DNA from: an uncultured Clostridia bacterium
GTDB lineage: Bacteria > Bacillota > Clostridia > UBA1381
DNA length: 64,000 bases
Assembly (NCBI GenBank): GCA_944392335.1
Contig: CALXWJ010000012.1
Coordinates: forward strand, 1 to 64,000
Reading direction: 5' to 3'
Made by a program: the position numbers and the translations under genes. Position 1 is the first letter of the stretch, and each line of letters opens with the position of its first letter. Under the pieces are notes generated by a model. It was not told the origin of the DNA and ran no database searches. It saw only the letters and a list, made by a program, of their open reading frames with translations. Of the stretch, positions 8,677 to 18,178 are shown one piece after another.

Positions 8677-9048
8677 ATGAAATACATTGAGAAATTTTTA
8701 ATAATTATAACTATTTCTTTTATAGGTGAATTATTGAATTATTTAATTCCGCTTCCAGTACCAGGAAGTATATACGGATTTTTGATACTGTTTATATTGC
8801 TTGCAACAAAAGTGATAAAAGCAGAAAAAATAAGACCGGTTACAGATTTCCTGTTGAATATAATGCCCATAACATTTATAGGCCCGGGCGTGGGGATTAT
8901 TGTGACAGCTTCGGAATTGCAATCAATGATACTTCCTATTCTTATTACGGTAACCATAGGAACAGCCGTTGTCATGGGGGTTGTTTGCTCAGTTGTTGAA
9001 AATGTATTAAAAACCGATAAAAGGAGTAAGAAAAACAAAAATGAGTGA
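8677..9048 (+). CDS. lrgA: CidA/LrgA-family membrane protein
   Basis: A small holin-like integral membrane protein of about 123 residues with four hydrophobic segments. The family motif PVPGSIYGFLILF lies near residues 27-39 and GPGVGII near residues 70-76. LrgA/CidA proteins work with LrgB/CidB, originally described as modulators of murein hydrolase export and more recently linked to metabolite or pyruvate movement. The start could be GTG 8671 or ATG 8677; ATG is chosen although the AGGTG site is close to it. The last eight bases overlap lrgB, as expected for translational coupling. Confidence 0.88.
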   Translation: MKYIEKFLIIITISFIGELLNYLIPLPVPGSIYGFLILFILLATKVIKAEKIRPVTDFLLNIMPITFIGPGVGIIVTASELQSMILPILITVTIGTAVVMGVVCSVVENVLKTDKRSKKNKNE

Positions 9049-9733
9049 TTTTTTGGGTATGTCTACCTATTTTGGATTTGTATTGAGTATAGGGGCATAC
9101 GTTATAGGAAGCAGTATAAAAAAAAGATTTAAGCTTGCAATATTTAATCCTCTTCTGATTGCAATTATAATAACAATATGTATTTTGCTTTTGGGAAATA
9201 TAAGTTATGACACATATAATGAGGGTGCAAAATATATAACTTACCTTTTAACTCCGTCTACAGTGGCATTGGCGGTGCCTCTTTATGATAAGCTGAAAGT
9301 CCTCAGGAAAAATTTTAAGGCGATAATGATCGGGATCATATCCGGGACAATAACAAGTTTTATTACAAATTTAATAATTTGTATACTTTTTGAGTTGACT
9401 CATGAGCAATATATTACTCTTCTTCCAAAATCCATAACTACAGCAATTGGCATTGAATTGTCGGCGGAATTCGGAGGGAGTGAAACGATCACGACAGCCG
9501 TAATTGTTATAACGGGAATTATCGGAAGTATGACAGCAGAAAAGATATTTAAGCTGTTAAGGATAAAAAACCCAATTGCAAAGGGTATCGCTTTAGGCAC
9601 GGCATCTCACGCGATAGGAACATCAAAGGCGATTGAAATGGGAGAGACAGAAGGCGCCATGGCAGGCTTGTCGATTGCGGTTTCGGGTATTCTTACAGTT
9701 CTTGCAATGAATGTTTTTGCATTATTATATTAA
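9041..9733 (+). CDS. lrgB: LrgB/CidB-family membrane protein
   Basis: A 230-residue multispanning membrane protein. LrgB markers are visible: LTPSTVALAVPLYDKL (about 88-103), PKSITTAIGIE, and GIALGTASHAIGTSKAIEMGE in the C-terminal half. It pairs with the upstream lrgA, with which it overlaps by eight bases. The function is presumably membrane-based control of autolysis or metabolite flux; nothing in the sequence narrows it. The MATE transporter follows after 16 bases and may share the transcript. Confidence 0.92.
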   Translation: MSDFLGMSTYFGFVLSIGAYVIGSSIKKRFKLAIFNPLLIAIIITICILLLGNISYDTYNEGAKYITYLLTPSTVALAVPLYDKLKVLRKNFKAIMIGIISGTITSFITNLIICILFELTHEQYITLLPKSITTAIGIELSAEFGGSETITTAVIVITGIIGSMTAEKIFKLLRIKNPIAKGIALGTASHAIGTSKAIEMGETEGAMAGLSIAVSGILTVLAMNVFALLY

Positions 9734-9749
9734 ATATTAGGAGATTTAT

Positions 9750-11192
9750 ATGGATACGAAAGTTTTAAAAAAATATCTTGGTGGGAAAAAATTTTGGAAA
9801 CAGACGATCGTTCTTGCATTGCCTATCGCCTTACAAAATTTACTTACAAGTTCTTTTATTTTGGTTGATACCATTATGGTCGGACAGCTTGGTGATGTGG
9901 CTTTGTCTTCAGTCGGTATGGCAGGCCAGTGGGGCTGGCTTTTAAATATGGTCACATTCGGAGTGTGCTCCGGAGCCGCGGTATTTGTTTCTCAGTATTG
10001 GGGAGCGGGGGATATAAAAGGTATACATAAAATCTGTGGTTTGTCTGTTATAATAGGATTGATTATATCGGCAATTTTTATGAGTCCTGCTTTTTTTGCG
10101 CCTAATAAGGTAATAAGTATATTTAACCGTGATCCGAATGTTATAACAACAGGAAGTGCTTATTTAATAATCGCTTGTTTTTCCTATCCGGGTTCGGTGT
10201 TAAATATGATCCTGAGTGCTATTTTGCGTTCTACCGAACAGGTTAAGCTGCCTGTATTTGTGGCGTTATTTACAACGGTTGCAAATGCTGTTTTGGATTA
10301 TGCGTTGATTTTCGGCGCTTTTGGCTTGCCTGAAATGGGAGTAAAGGGTGCGGCTTTGGCAACTTGTCTTTCGGCTTGGATGGGGCCGATACTTTTGATT
10401 ATTTGTTCTTTAATAAAAAAGAATATATTGTATGCACCGCTAAGTGAAATATTTTCCATAGACAAGAAACTGATAAAAGCTTTTCTTATAACGGCTGCAC
10501 CGGTTGTTTTAAATGAAAGTCTTTGGGGGATCGGTACTTTTTTATATAATGTAATTTTTGCAAATCTCGGATATGAGAATTATGCTGCCGTTACAATATT
10601 AAAAACAATTGAAAATATTGCTTTTGTATTTTTTGTCGGTATGTGTAATGCCTGCAGTGTATTGCTCGGTAAAAATATAGGAAGCGGAAATGTGGAGGAT
10701 GCAGTAAAAGATTCAAAACGTTTCGGTGTTATAATACCGTTGCTTGGATTTGTTGTGGGAATGACGGTAATAGCTTTAAGAAGCCAGCTTATAGGCTTGT
10801 TTAATTTAACCGGGGAACTCACCGAAACAACAATAGGAATAGCAAAAATAATTATGGTGCTTTACGGAATAGAGCTTGGGATCAGAAATATCCCGTATGC
10901 ATTTATTGTGGGTATATTCAGATCGGGCGGAGATACAATTAACGGTGCAAAATTCGATACCCTGAGTCTTTGGTTTATTGCCCTGCCACTGACTGCTATT
11001 ATGGCGTTTGTTGTAAAAGCACCGTTTGTTGCTGTATATGCAGCAATGTATATAGGAGAAGATTATATTAAATCATTTTTGTGTTTAAGACATTACAGAA
11101 CTTATAAATGGATAAAGCCGGTTACAGAAGTCGGGCAAGTAAGCATGGAAAGGTTTATGGAAAAAAGAAAATTACAGTTGAAATCGGAATGA
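9750..11192 (+). CDS. MATE family efflux transporter
   Basis: A 480-residue protein with about 12 hydrophobic segments in the MatE pattern (two halves of six). The first half begins ALPIALQNLLTSSFILVDTIMVGQLGD, the hallmark MATE N-terminal signature. Members export cationic drugs or metabolites in exchange for Na+ or H+. The substrate cannot be told from sequence. It lies at the end of the run starting at the aldo/keto reductase, and full repeat copy B follows its stop. Confidence 0.9.
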   Translation: MDTKVLKKYLGGKKFWKQTIVLALPIALQNLLTSSFILVDTIMVGQLGDVALSSVGMAGQWGWLLNMVTFGVCSGAAVFVSQYWGAGDIKGIHKICGLSVIIGLIISAIFMSPAFFAPNKVISIFNRDPNVITTGSAYLIIACFSYPGSVLNMILSAILRSTEQVKLPVFVALFTTVANAVLDYALIFGAFGLPEMGVKGAALATCLSAWMGPILLIICSLIKKNILYAPLSEIFSIDKKLIKAFLITAAPVVLNESLWGIGTFLYNVIFANLGYENYAAVTILKTIENIAFVFFVGMCNACSVLLGKNIGSGNVEDAVKDSKRFGVIIPLLGFVVGMTVIALRSQLIGLFNLTGELTETTIGIAKIIMVLYGIELGIRNIPYAFIVGIFRSGGDTINGAKFDTLSLWFIALPLTAIMAFVVKAPFVAVYAAMYIGEDYIKSFLCLRHYRTYKWIKPVTEVGQVSMERFMEKRKLQLKSE

Positions 11193-11205
11193 TGTATTTA
11201 ATATT

Positions 11206-11328
11206 ACTGCGCACATGTTGTACCCGCCGTAATAGGCGGCGGGTTTCATATTTGTAATAAGTGAGAGTATAATATCCCACTTATTGCAGAGCAAGCTATG
11301 CCTGCGCAATGCGACAGCCCCCTTATAT
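11206..11328 (+). repeat. Dispersed structured intergenic repeat (copy B)
   Basis: Begins ACTGCGCACATGTTGT and carries hairpin 1 (CCGCC/GGCGG) and hairpin 2 with AATAAGTG paired to CACTTATT. Relative to copy F (AATCAGTG/CACTGATT) one base pair is swapped on both sides, a compensatory change. The right hairpin is degenerate and the end reads CCCCCTTATATG. The TTA within that end is the reverse complement of the stop codon of the minus-strand crp gene, so the element reaches into the gene end. Confidence 0.8.
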
Positions 11329-11988
11329 GTCTTTTAATATGAAATTATTTTTATAATATGAAATTATGCCGTCTTTTTGCATTTTTGACAATTCACTGCA
11401 CATTGCGCTTCTGTCAACCGCGAGAAAATCCGCAAGCTGCTGTCTGTTAAAGGGTATTGTAAAGCTTGCACTTTTTGCTTTTATTGATTGGTCTGACAGA
11501 TACGAAAATAGTTTTTCACGGGTGGTCCGCTGTGAAAGATACCCTATTTTTTGTGTAAGTGAAACATTTTTGGCGGAAATCACTGTATATGTGTTTATTA
11601 TCAATTGATTATGGAAGGAACAAAGGGAACTGCATACCGTCAGTATTTTTTTCAGATCGAGATATAAGATCAAACTGTCACTGACCGCAACCGCATTGTT
11701 TTCTGCTTTATTTGACGATAATAACGAATAGGCTTCTCCGAAGGTGTCTCCTTCGGACATTTTATTTAAAATGCTTAAATTGCCCCAGTAATCCTCTTTT
11801 TGTATATGAACGCTGCCTTCAAGAATAAGAGCAACACTCGAAACTTTATCTCCTACGGTAAAGATATATTCGCCTTTTTTATATTTTCGGATCTTGCCCG
11901 AGAGACAATTCAGCATTTGAAGGATTTCGTTTTCGTTTATTCCCTGAAAAATTTCTGATTTGGATAATAATTTTAAATATTTTTTCAT
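11323..11988 (-). CDS. Crp/Fnr family transcriptional regulator, HcpR-like
   Basis: A 221-residue regulator with an N-terminal cyclic-nucleotide-binding fold (about 1-120; conserved GEYIFTVGD and GDTFGEAYSLL) and a C-terminal winged helix with a recognition region around NRQQLADFLAVDRSAMCSELSKM. No cysteine cluster for an Fnr-type Fe-S centre is seen at the N-terminus. Clostridial regulators of this type sit next to Fe-S proteins and hybrid-cluster genes and respond to nitrosative or redox stress. Here the gene is divergent from such an Fe-S protein, and a perfect palindrome lies in its own leader, which suggests autoregulation. The ribosome binding site is AAAGGAG. Confidence 0.87.
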   Translation of the reverse strand: MKKYLKLLSKSEIFQGINENEILQMLNCLSGKIRKYKKGEYIFTVGDKVSSVALILEGSVHIQKEDYWGNLSILNKMSEGDTFGEAYSLLSSNKAENNAVAVSDSLILYLDLKKILTVCSSLCSFHNQLIINTYTVISAKNVSLTQKIGYLSQRTTREKLFSYLSDQSIKAKSASFTIPFNRQQLADFLAVDRSAMCSELSKMQKDGIISYYKNNFILKDI

Positions 11989-12000
11989 AAATTTCTCCTT

Positions 12001-12016
12001 TGTTGTTTTTACAACA
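12001..12016. promoter_or_regulatory. Palindromic operator in the crp/Fe-S divergent region
   Basis: TGTTGT-TTTT-ACAACA is a perfect palindrome with a four-base spacer, placed 13 bases upstream of the crp start. It lies just downstream of the predicted transcription start of crp, a position suited to repression. Spacing and arm sequence resemble Crp/HcpR-type operators (TTGTTA-N4-TAACAA like). Confidence 0.6.
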
Positions 12017-12030
12017 TATTTTCTTTTTTA

Positions 12031-12059
12031 ATTATACTATAATTTAATCATAAAGTCAA
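12031..12059 (-). promoter_or_regulatory. Sigma-A promoter of the crp-like gene
   Basis: On the minus strand TTGACT (12059-12054) and TATAAT (12036-12031) are separated by exactly 17 bases. This is one of the closest consensus matches in the window. The predicted start falls about 10 bases before the palindrome at 12001-12016. Confidence 0.65.
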
Positions 12060-12121
12060 TCAAATTTTATGAAGGGAGAAGTAATTGCGGATAGATTTTT
12101 ATCCCGTAATGAAAATAAACA

Positions 12122-12820
12122 ATGATCAGAAAGATAATAAAAATAAATGAGGAAAAATGCAACGGATGCGGGGCTTGTGCAAGCGCATGTCATGAGGGAG
12201 CAATAGGAATGGTAAATGGAAAAGCAAAGCTTTTGCGTGATGATTATTGCGACGGATTGGGCGATTGTTTGCCCGTATGTCCTACAAATGCCATAACATT
12301 TGAAGAAAGAGAAGCGGCGGAATATAACGAGGCAGCGGTTTTGGCAAATAAAGCAAAAAAACAGCCTATGCCGTGCGGATGTCCAGGAACCAATATTAAA
12401 AGTATAGAAAGAAAGACAGATATTGAAGAAGCGGCAACTCCGTCAAACCCTATGAGCCAACTTATGCAGTGGCCGGTACAGATTAAACTTGTACCTGTTA
12501 ATGCACCGTATTTTGATAATGCAAAATTGCTTGTTGCGGCAGATTGTACCGCATATGCATACGGTAATTTTCACGAAAAATTTATTAAAAATCATATAAC
12601 TGTTGTTGGATGTCCAAAACTCGATGATGTCGATTATACCGATAAATTGACACAAATTATAAAAAATAATAATATAAAGAGCGTTACGGTGGTAAGAATG
12701 GAAGTCCCGTGCTGTGGCGGAATTGAAAATGCTGTTAAGAACGCATTACAAAACAGCGGGAAATTTGTTCCGTGGCAGGTTGTTACAATCTCAACAGACG
12801 GAAAAATCCTTGATGAATAA
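12122..12820 (+). CDS. 4Fe-4S ferredoxin-like protein next to the Crp regulator
   Basis: A 232-residue protein with an N-terminal dicluster ferredoxin region (C13, C16, C19, C23; then C43, C49, C53) and a longer C-terminal part with further conserved cysteines (PCGCPG, AADCTAYA, VVGCPKLDD, VPCCGG). This architecture is widespread in anaerobes beside Crp/Fnr regulators and hybrid-cluster protein genes. Its role is electron transfer or metal/redox handling, not precisely known. In-frame TAA at 12116 rules out a start upstream of 12122. No good ribosome binding site is visible there; GAAGGGAG is about 45 bases away. The Crp-like protein probably controls it. Confidence 0.85.
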   Translation: MIRKIIKINEEKCNGCGACASACHEGAIGMVNGKAKLLRDDYCDGLGDCLPVCPTNAITFEEREAAEYNEAAVLANKAKKQPMPCGCPGTNIKSIERKTDIEEAATPSNPMSQLMQWPVQIKLVPVNAPYFDNAKLLVAADCTAYAYGNFHEKFIKNHITVVGCPKLDDVDYTDKLTQIIKNNNIKSVTVVRMEVPCCGGIENAVKNALQNSGKFVPWQVVTISTDGKILDE

Positions 12821-12926
12821 TGATAATACACGGCGAAGCCGAATAAAAAATTTTACTCGATTTTTTTAAAATTGCAGTACTAAAGGACAGAGCCCTTGTC
12901 GTTTAAAAGAAGTAAAACGCACCTTC

Positions 12927-12982
12927 AAACAAATGACCGGTACAAAAATAATCCAATCCTGTACCGGTCATTTGTTTTTTAG
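12927..12982. terminator. Strong bidirectional terminator
   Basis: An 18-base perfect stem AAACAAATGACCGGTACA/TGTACCGGTCATTTGTTT (12927-12944 with 12960-12977) is followed by a T-run on the plus strand. It lies between the Fe-S protein gene and the convergent V-ATPase operon and overlaps the end region of subunit D (stop at 12979), so it probably ends both transcripts. Confidence 0.85.
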
Positions 12983-13647
12983 TATTGTTCTGTTTGCTTT
13001 TTTTCTTCAATGTTTTGAGCTACCATAATGTCTTTTATTTTCAATAGCCTTGTGGTGTTGCTTCTTTCGCTTTCGTCAAGCTTCATTGAAATATATCTTA
13101 TTGTATCTTCATAATTGGGAATCATAACATATTCAAGGGCATTTACACGCCGTCTTGTTTTTTCAATTTCAGAAGCTAATAACTGTGCCGATTTTTCATA
13201 TTCGGCAAGCTTTAACATATCGTCAAGAGTTTCCGATAATATAGATATGGCTTTGTCCATGTCTCCGCTGGTATTTACATATCCGTAGGAATATATATCG
13301 TTTTTTGAATTTGTTTTGGTCGTTACATTAAATGTGGGAATGTCAACGCTCATAATATTTTTTGTGCCCACCTGAAGATCTACACCCTGTTTGGGCATAA
13401 GTAGGGCGGAGGACATAACTTCACGCTTCATTAAAGAAGCGGCAACGGCAAAATATTGATTTGCCTCAGCTATTTTTTTCTCTACTTTTTCTCTTAATAC
13501 TTTGTTTTCTCTTACAATATCCAAAAACTGACGCATAAGCTCATCGCGTTTGTCTTTTAATAATTTGTGTCCCCGAAGTGCGGTTGAAAGACTTTTTTTC
13601 AGTCTTGTAAGCTCCATACGGGTAGGATTAACATTTAATTGTGCCAA
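12979..13647 (-). CDS. ntpD: V-type ATP synthase subunit D
   Basis: This 222-residue protein is the central rotor stalk subunit that couples the A3B3 head to the membrane ring. The N-terminus (AQLNVNPTRMELTRLKKSLS) is the family signature, and the protein is largely long alpha-helix, as expected for the stalk coiled coil. The start is TTG at 13647: a GAGGTG site lies seven bases upstream, and this reading gives the conserved NVNPTRMEL opening. It is the last gene of the nine-gene operon, just before the strong terminator. Confidence 0.93.
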   Translation of the reverse strand: MAQLNVNPTRMELTRLKKSLSTALRGHKLLKDKRDELMRQFLDIVRENKVLREKVEKKIAEANQYFAVAASLMKREVMSSALLMPKQGVDLQVGTKNIMSVDIPTFNVTTKTNSKNDIYSYGYVNTSGDMDKAISILSETLDDMLKLAEYEKSAQLLASEIEKTRRRVNALEYVMIPNYEDTIRYISMKLDESERSNTTRLLKIKDIMVAQNIEEKKQTEQY

Positions 13648-13658
13648 GATATGTCACC

Positions 13659-15029
13659 TCACTTACCGTAGTAGAGATCCAAATACTCATCCTTGATACG
13701 CTTTAATTCGGAACGGGGAAGAATAAATAAAAGTTTCCAACCTATAGACAGAGTTTCCTCAATTGTTCTGTTGTTGTTATACCCCTGTGATACATATTGC
13801 TTTTCAAATTCATCGGCAAACTTTGCATATAACTTATCTACATCGGACAGTGCTGCTTCACCGAGAATAACCATAAGTTCTTTTGCTTCCTTACCTCTTG
13901 CATAGGCGGCAAATAACTGGTTCATGGTGTTTGCATGATCCTCTCTTGTTTTTCCTTTTCCGATACCCTTGTCTTTTAGTCTTGACAAAGACGGTAAAAC
14001 GTCAATCGGAGGAGCAATATTTTTTCTGTATAACTCACGGCTTAAAATTATCTGTCCCTCTGTAATATATCCGGTCAGGTCGGGGATAGGATGAGTTTTG
14101 TCATCTTCAGGCATTGTTAATATGGGTATAAGTGTAATTGATCCGTCTTTTCCTTTTAACCTTCCTGCACGTTCATAGAGTGTTGCAAGGTCGGTATACA
14201 TATATCCCGGATATCCGCGTCTTCCGGGCACTTCTTTTCTTGCGGCTGAAACTTCTCTTAAAGCGTCAGCATAGTTTGTTATGTCGGTCATTATAACAAG
14301 AACGTGCATACCCTTGTCAAAAGCAAGGTATTCCGCAGCGGTAAGAGCCATTCTCGGAGTGGCAATACGTTCAATTGCCGGGTCGTTTGCAAGGTTTATG
14401 AAAAGGACTGTTCTTTCCATAGCGCCCGTCTTTTTAAAATCAGTTATGAAGAAGTTTGCTTCTTCAAATGTAATACCTATTGCGGCAAATACGACCGCAA
14501 ATTTTTCGTTTGTTCCCAGTACCTTTGCTTGTCTTGCAATTTGTGCGGCAAGACTGGCATGAGGCAGACCCGATCCCGAGAAAATGGGCAGCTTTTGACC
14601 TCTTACAAGAGTGTTTAATCCGTCGATTGCAGAAACACCCGTTTGAATAAATTCATCAGGATAATTTCTCGCGGCAGGATTCATGGGAACGCCGTTAATA
14701 TCCATTCTTTTTTCGGGAATGATTTCAACTTTTGAGTCCTTTGCATGACCCATACCGTCAAATACACGCCCGAGCATATCCTCAGAAACCCCAAGCTCGA
14801 TCCCATGCCCGAGAAAACGGACCTTTGAATTTGAAAGATTGATACCGGCGCTGTTTTCAAAAAGCTGCACCAGCGCGTCGGTGCCGTTTATTTCAAGTAC
14901 GCGGCAGCGTCGTCTTTCACCGCTTGCCAGTTCTATTTCGCCAAGCTCGTTGTAGGTTACTCCTTCTACATCCTTTATAAGCATAAGAGGGCCTGCAACT
15001 TCTTGTATAGTACGATACTCTTTTGGCAT
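13659..15029 (-). CDS. ntpB: V-type ATP synthase subunit B
   Basis: A 456-residue regulatory, non-catalytic head subunit that alternates with subunit A. It begins [22 protein letters not shown] and has [21 protein letters not shown] in the position of the degenerate P-loop, typical of B subunits, which do not hydrolyse ATP themselves. [23 protein letters not shown] is also conserved. It follows subunit A by 43 bases, with an AAAGGA ribosome binding site. Confidence 0.96.
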   Translation of the reverse strand: MPKEYRTIQEVAGPLMLIKDVEGVTYNELGEIELASGERRRCRVLEINGTDALVQLFENSAGINLSNSKVRFLGHGIELGVSEDMLGRVFDGMGHAKDSKVEIIPEKRMDINGVPMNPAARNYPDEFIQTGVSAIDGLNTLVRGQKLPIFSGSGLPHASLAAQIARQAKVLGTNEKFAVVFAAIGITFEEANFFITDFKKTGAMERTVLFINLANDPAIERIATPRMALTAAEYLAFDKGMHVLVIMTDITNYADALREVSAARKEVPGRRGYPGYMYTDLATLYERAGRLKGKDGSITLIPILTMPEDDKTHPIPDLTGYITEGQIILSRELYRKNIAPPIDVLPSLSRLKDKGIGKGKTREDHANTMNQLFAAYARGKEAKELMVILGEAALSDVDKLYAKFADEFEKQYVSQGYNNNRTIEETLSIGWKLLFILPRSELKRIKDEYLDLYYGK

Positions 15030-15072
15030 CTGTAACCCATTCCTTTCCGATTTGAGATGATCAACAAAAATA

Positions 15073-16848
15073 TCAGTCTTCAGATGAATTATTTATCACT
15101 TCATTGATCTGGCTTTCAAGTTCTTTTAAAATTTCTTTGTATTCGGCGTCAACTTTGTCTTCCGGTACATATTTTATACGTCCTATGTGCTCTCTTGCAG
15201 GTATGTCAATAAGCTTTTGAAGGTTAGCGCCATTTTCTACGGCTTTAGTTGTCATGTCATAGTAGCCAAGAACAAGACGCATCATAATACATTGCTTGGC
15301 AAGTGACGTATAGGTGTCAACTTCGTGAAACGCGTCCTGATGGAGGTAATCTTCACGGATAGAACGCGCGGATTCAAGTTTGAGCCTGTCATTGGCATTT
15401 AAAGCATCCATCCCAACGAGCTTTACAATTTCATCAAGCTCCGCTTCTTCCTGTAAAAGAACCATAATGCGGTTTCTTAAAGGCATCCAGTCGGGACTTA
15501 CTTTCTGAGAGTAGTAATCCTCCATCATATCAAGATATAAGGAATAGCTTTTTAACCAGTTTACGGCAGGAAAGTGGCGGCGGTAGGCAAGGGAGGAATC
15601 AAGATTCCAGAATACCTTTACGATCCGAAGAGTTGCCTGGGATACCGGTTCTGAAATATCACCGCCCTGGGGCGATACCGCGCCGACTATACTCAATGCC
15701 CCTATCCTGTTGTCATCGCCGATAGAGATCACACGTCCTGCTCTTTCGTAAAAGCCTGCAAGACGGCTTCCCAGATATGCCGGATACCCTTCTTCACCGG
15801 GCATTTCCTCAAGCCGTCCGCTCATTTCTCTCAAGGCTTCCGCCCAACGGGAGGTAGAGTCTGCAAGCAAAACAACACTGTATCCCATATCTCTGAAATA
15901 TTCAGCTATTGTAATACCGGTGTAAATTGATGCCTCACGTGCTGCAACAGGCATATCCGATGTGTTGGCAATAAGAACGGTTCTTTCCATCAAAGTTTTT
16001 CCGGTTCTCGGATCATGTATTTCCGGAAATTCATTTAAAACGTCTGTCATTTCATTTCCGCGTTCTCCGCATCCGATATATACGACAATATCAGCATCCG
16101 CCCATTTTGCAAGCTGGTGCTGTACGACCGTTTTTCCGCTTCCGAAAGGCCCGGGAACAGTACCGACGCCGCCCTTTGCAATGGGGAAAAGGGTATCAAT
16201 AACTCTTTGACCCGTTACCAAAGGTATATCGGGAGACAGTTTTTCCTTATAAGGTCTTCCTATACGAACAGGCCATTTCTGCATTAACTGTAATTCTGTT
16301 ATTTTCCCGTTTTTGTCCTTTACCTTACCTATACAGTCTGTTACCGTAAAAGAGCCTGCATTTAATTCTGTAAGCTCCCCTTCAATGTTGGGGGGAACCA
16401 TTATTTTATGTTCAACTATATCTGTTTCGGTAACAGTGCCGAGTATCATACCGCCGGAGACTTTTGTGCCGGGGGATAATACAGGTTTAAAATCCCATTT
16501 TCTCTCTCTGTTTAAAGAGGGAACGCTTACACCTCTTTGTAGATTTGTCCCTGCCTTTTCCATAATGGCGTCAAGAGGCCGTTGTATACCGTCATAAATG
16601 CTTTTTATAAGACCGGGTCCTAACTCAACACTCAAAGGCGCGCCTGTTGAAATAACTTCTTCACCGGGCCCGAGACCTGACGTTTCCTCATAAACCTGAA
16701 TAGAGGCAAGGTCATTGTGCATTTCGATAATTTCACCGATAAGGCCGTATTTGCTGACTTTGACAACGTCATACATATTTGCGTCATACATATCCGATGC
16801 GATAACCAACGGCCCTGATACCTTTCTGATTATACCTTTACTTTCCAT
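15073..16848 (-). CDS. ntpA: V-type ATP synthase subunit A, catalytic
   Basis: A 591-residue catalytic head subunit with Walker A GPFGSGKT at residues 233-240, the non-homologous insertion region typical of V-type A subunits (roughly 115-190) and [30 protein letters not shown] later. It carries out ATP hydrolysis or synthesis, coupled to ion movement through the K ring. The start has AAAGGA eight bases upstream. Confidence 0.97.
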   Translation of the reverse strand: MESKGIIRKVSGPLVIASDMYDANMYDVVKVSKYGLIGEIIEMHNDLASIQVYEETSGLGPGEEVISTGAPLSVELGPGLIKSIYDGIQRPLDAIMEKAGTNLQRGVSVPSLNRERKWDFKPVLSPGTKVSGGMILGTVTETDIVEHKIMVPPNIEGELTELNAGSFTVTDCIGKVKDKNGKITELQLMQKWPVRIGRPYKEKLSPDIPLVTGQRVIDTLFPIAKGGVGTVPGPFGSGKTVVQHQLAKWADADIVVYIGCGERGNEMTDVLNEFPEIHDPRTGKTLMERTVLIANTSDMPVAAREASIYTGITIAEYFRDMGYSVVLLADSTSRWAEALREMSGRLEEMPGEEGYPAYLGSRLAGFYERAGRVISIGDDNRIGALSIVGAVSPQGGDISEPVSQATLRIVKVFWNLDSSLAYRRHFPAVNWLKSYSLYLDMMEDYYSQKVSPDWMPLRNRIMVLLQEEAELDEIVKLVGMDALNANDRLKLESARSIREDYLHQDAFHEVDTYTSLAKQCIMMRLVLGYYDMTTKAVENGANLQKLIDIPAREHIGRIKYVPEDKVDAEYKEILKELESQINEVINNSSED

Positions 16849-16881
16849 TTATCGTATTCCTTTCAATAACGGGCAGTAATA

Positions 16882-17205
16882 TTAATTATTATCGTTAAAG
16901 ATAATATCGGAACCTACTGCCTGCTCAACATATTTCTTAACATTATTTATGCCGAAGCCTGCCGCGCCTTGAGTTGAAGGGATCGGTATAATGGCGGGAA
17001 GAGGCTGCTGTTTGTATTTATCAAATAATTTCGGCATTTTTTCAATGTAATATTCTGTAATGTATATAATTGCGTATTGTAATTCGGACAGTTTTTTGAG
17101 AATTTCCTCAGCTTCACCGATATTCTTTACGGGGAAGGTATCAAGCCCCAGCGCGGAAAAGCCGCAAATGCTGTCATAGTCGCCTATTACTCCTATTTTA
17201 TACAT
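16882..17205 (-). CDS. V-type ATP synthase subunit F
   Basis: About 107 residues, opening MYKIGVIGDYDSICGFSALGLDTFPV, the typical start of the small Rossmann-like F subunit that caps the rotor (called NtpG in Enterococcus). ATG 17205 is preferred over GTG 17214. It overlaps the end of the subunit C gene by eight bases, which suggests translational coupling. Confidence 0.9.
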   Translation of the reverse strand: MYKIGVIGDYDSICGFSALGLDTFPVKNIGEAEEILKKLSELQYAIIYITEYYIEKMPKLFDKYKQQPLPAIIPIPSTQGAAGFGINNVKKYVEQAVGSDIIFNDNN

Positions 17206-18166
17206 ATAGATCACGCAGCCTTTCTTTTATTATTTGTATGGGAATGTTGTTTACCTTCCCGGACAATATTATTCTTACTGTCTGAAGTTCAAATTCTTTC
17301 CCGATCAAAAAACCGAGTATCGGTTCAAAGCCGAAGCTTTTAAGCTTTGCCTTTTTTATATACTGTATTTTTTTGTTATCACACCATTTTTCAAAAGCGG
17401 AAAATGATATATTAAGAGAATCGGCAGCATCGGTAAAACCATATGACGATATTGAATCAATAACAGCCTGTGTGCCGGTTTGCGCTGCCTGATAGAGTTT
17501 ATCGGGGTTGAAATTATCGGTTCTGATTAAAGCATCTTTTATAAATTCCTTGCTTTTTCCAACCGAACGCAATGCGATTTTAAAATTGGCTATGGCAGTA
17601 TTCAGATAAACCCATTCAATCAGAAAATCATTCTTTTCGGCGTTTGCCCTTTTTGATATAAGCTCCAAATATGCCTTATCAAGGTATACCTCAACGATCT
17701 GACCGTCATTTACGGTGGTTATAAGTCTGTATGCTTCTTTTGCCTGTTCTTTTATAAATTGGGGAAGATCATCAAAACAGACGTTTTTTATTGCCTTTTC
17801 AATGTCTTTGGGATCTGCGATGCATGGCTTTAATATCATGTCGTGCCAGTCAAGATTCATAACCGATGCTTTCAGAATTGTTTTCAGGTTGTGAAAGTCA
17901 TTCTGATAGAGCAACAAATCCAGGGGAGCACCGTCGGGACAAACATTTTTTGCTTCTGTCCATATTTTTTCGGATTCGCTTGAAAGGATTTCATCGGCTG
18001 TTTCGCTGCCCGAAAGATTTGAACCGTAACCCTTTTCAATCAGAATTTTTTTGCAGGATTCTTCGTTTTCGACCGAAAGAAGTGTTTCAATATCGTTTTG
18101 TGATAACATTTTGTTTTCAAGAGTTTTCATATATGCAACCGCATAAGTGTATTGTGTATCCTTCAT
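17198..18166 (-). CDS. ntpC: V-type ATP synthase subunit C
   Basis: A 322-residue all-helical subunit (V-ATPase subunit d/C family) that forms the socket joining the rotor stalk to the membrane ring. The opening TQYTYAVAYMKTLENKMLSQNDIETLL and the region NDFHNLKTILKA fit the family. A GAGGTGA ribosome binding site precedes ATG 18166. The gene lies in the standard clostridial order between subunits E and F. Confidence 0.92.
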   Translation of the reverse strand: MKDTQYTYAVAYMKTLENKMLSQNDIETLLSVENEESCKKILIEKGYGSNLSGSETADEILSSESEKIWTEAKNVCPDGAPLDLLLYQNDFHNLKTILKASVMNLDWHDMILKPCIADPKDIEKAIKNVCFDDLPQFIKEQAKEAYRLITTVNDGQIVEVYLDKAYLELISKRANAEKNDFLIEWVYLNTAIANFKIALRSVGKSKEFIKDALIRTDNFNPDKLYQAAQTGTQAVIDSISSYGFTDAADSLNISFSAFEKWCDNKKIQYIKKAKLKSFGFEPILGFLIGKEFELQTVRIILSGKVNNIPIQIIKERLRDLYV

Positions 18167-18178
18167 GAAATCACCTCT

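Noticed and set aside
12840-12926. Possible extra repeat copy (CAGAGCCCTTGTCGTTTAA)
   Set aside because: Only a short, gapped resemblance to the right end; no hairpins or left end are present.
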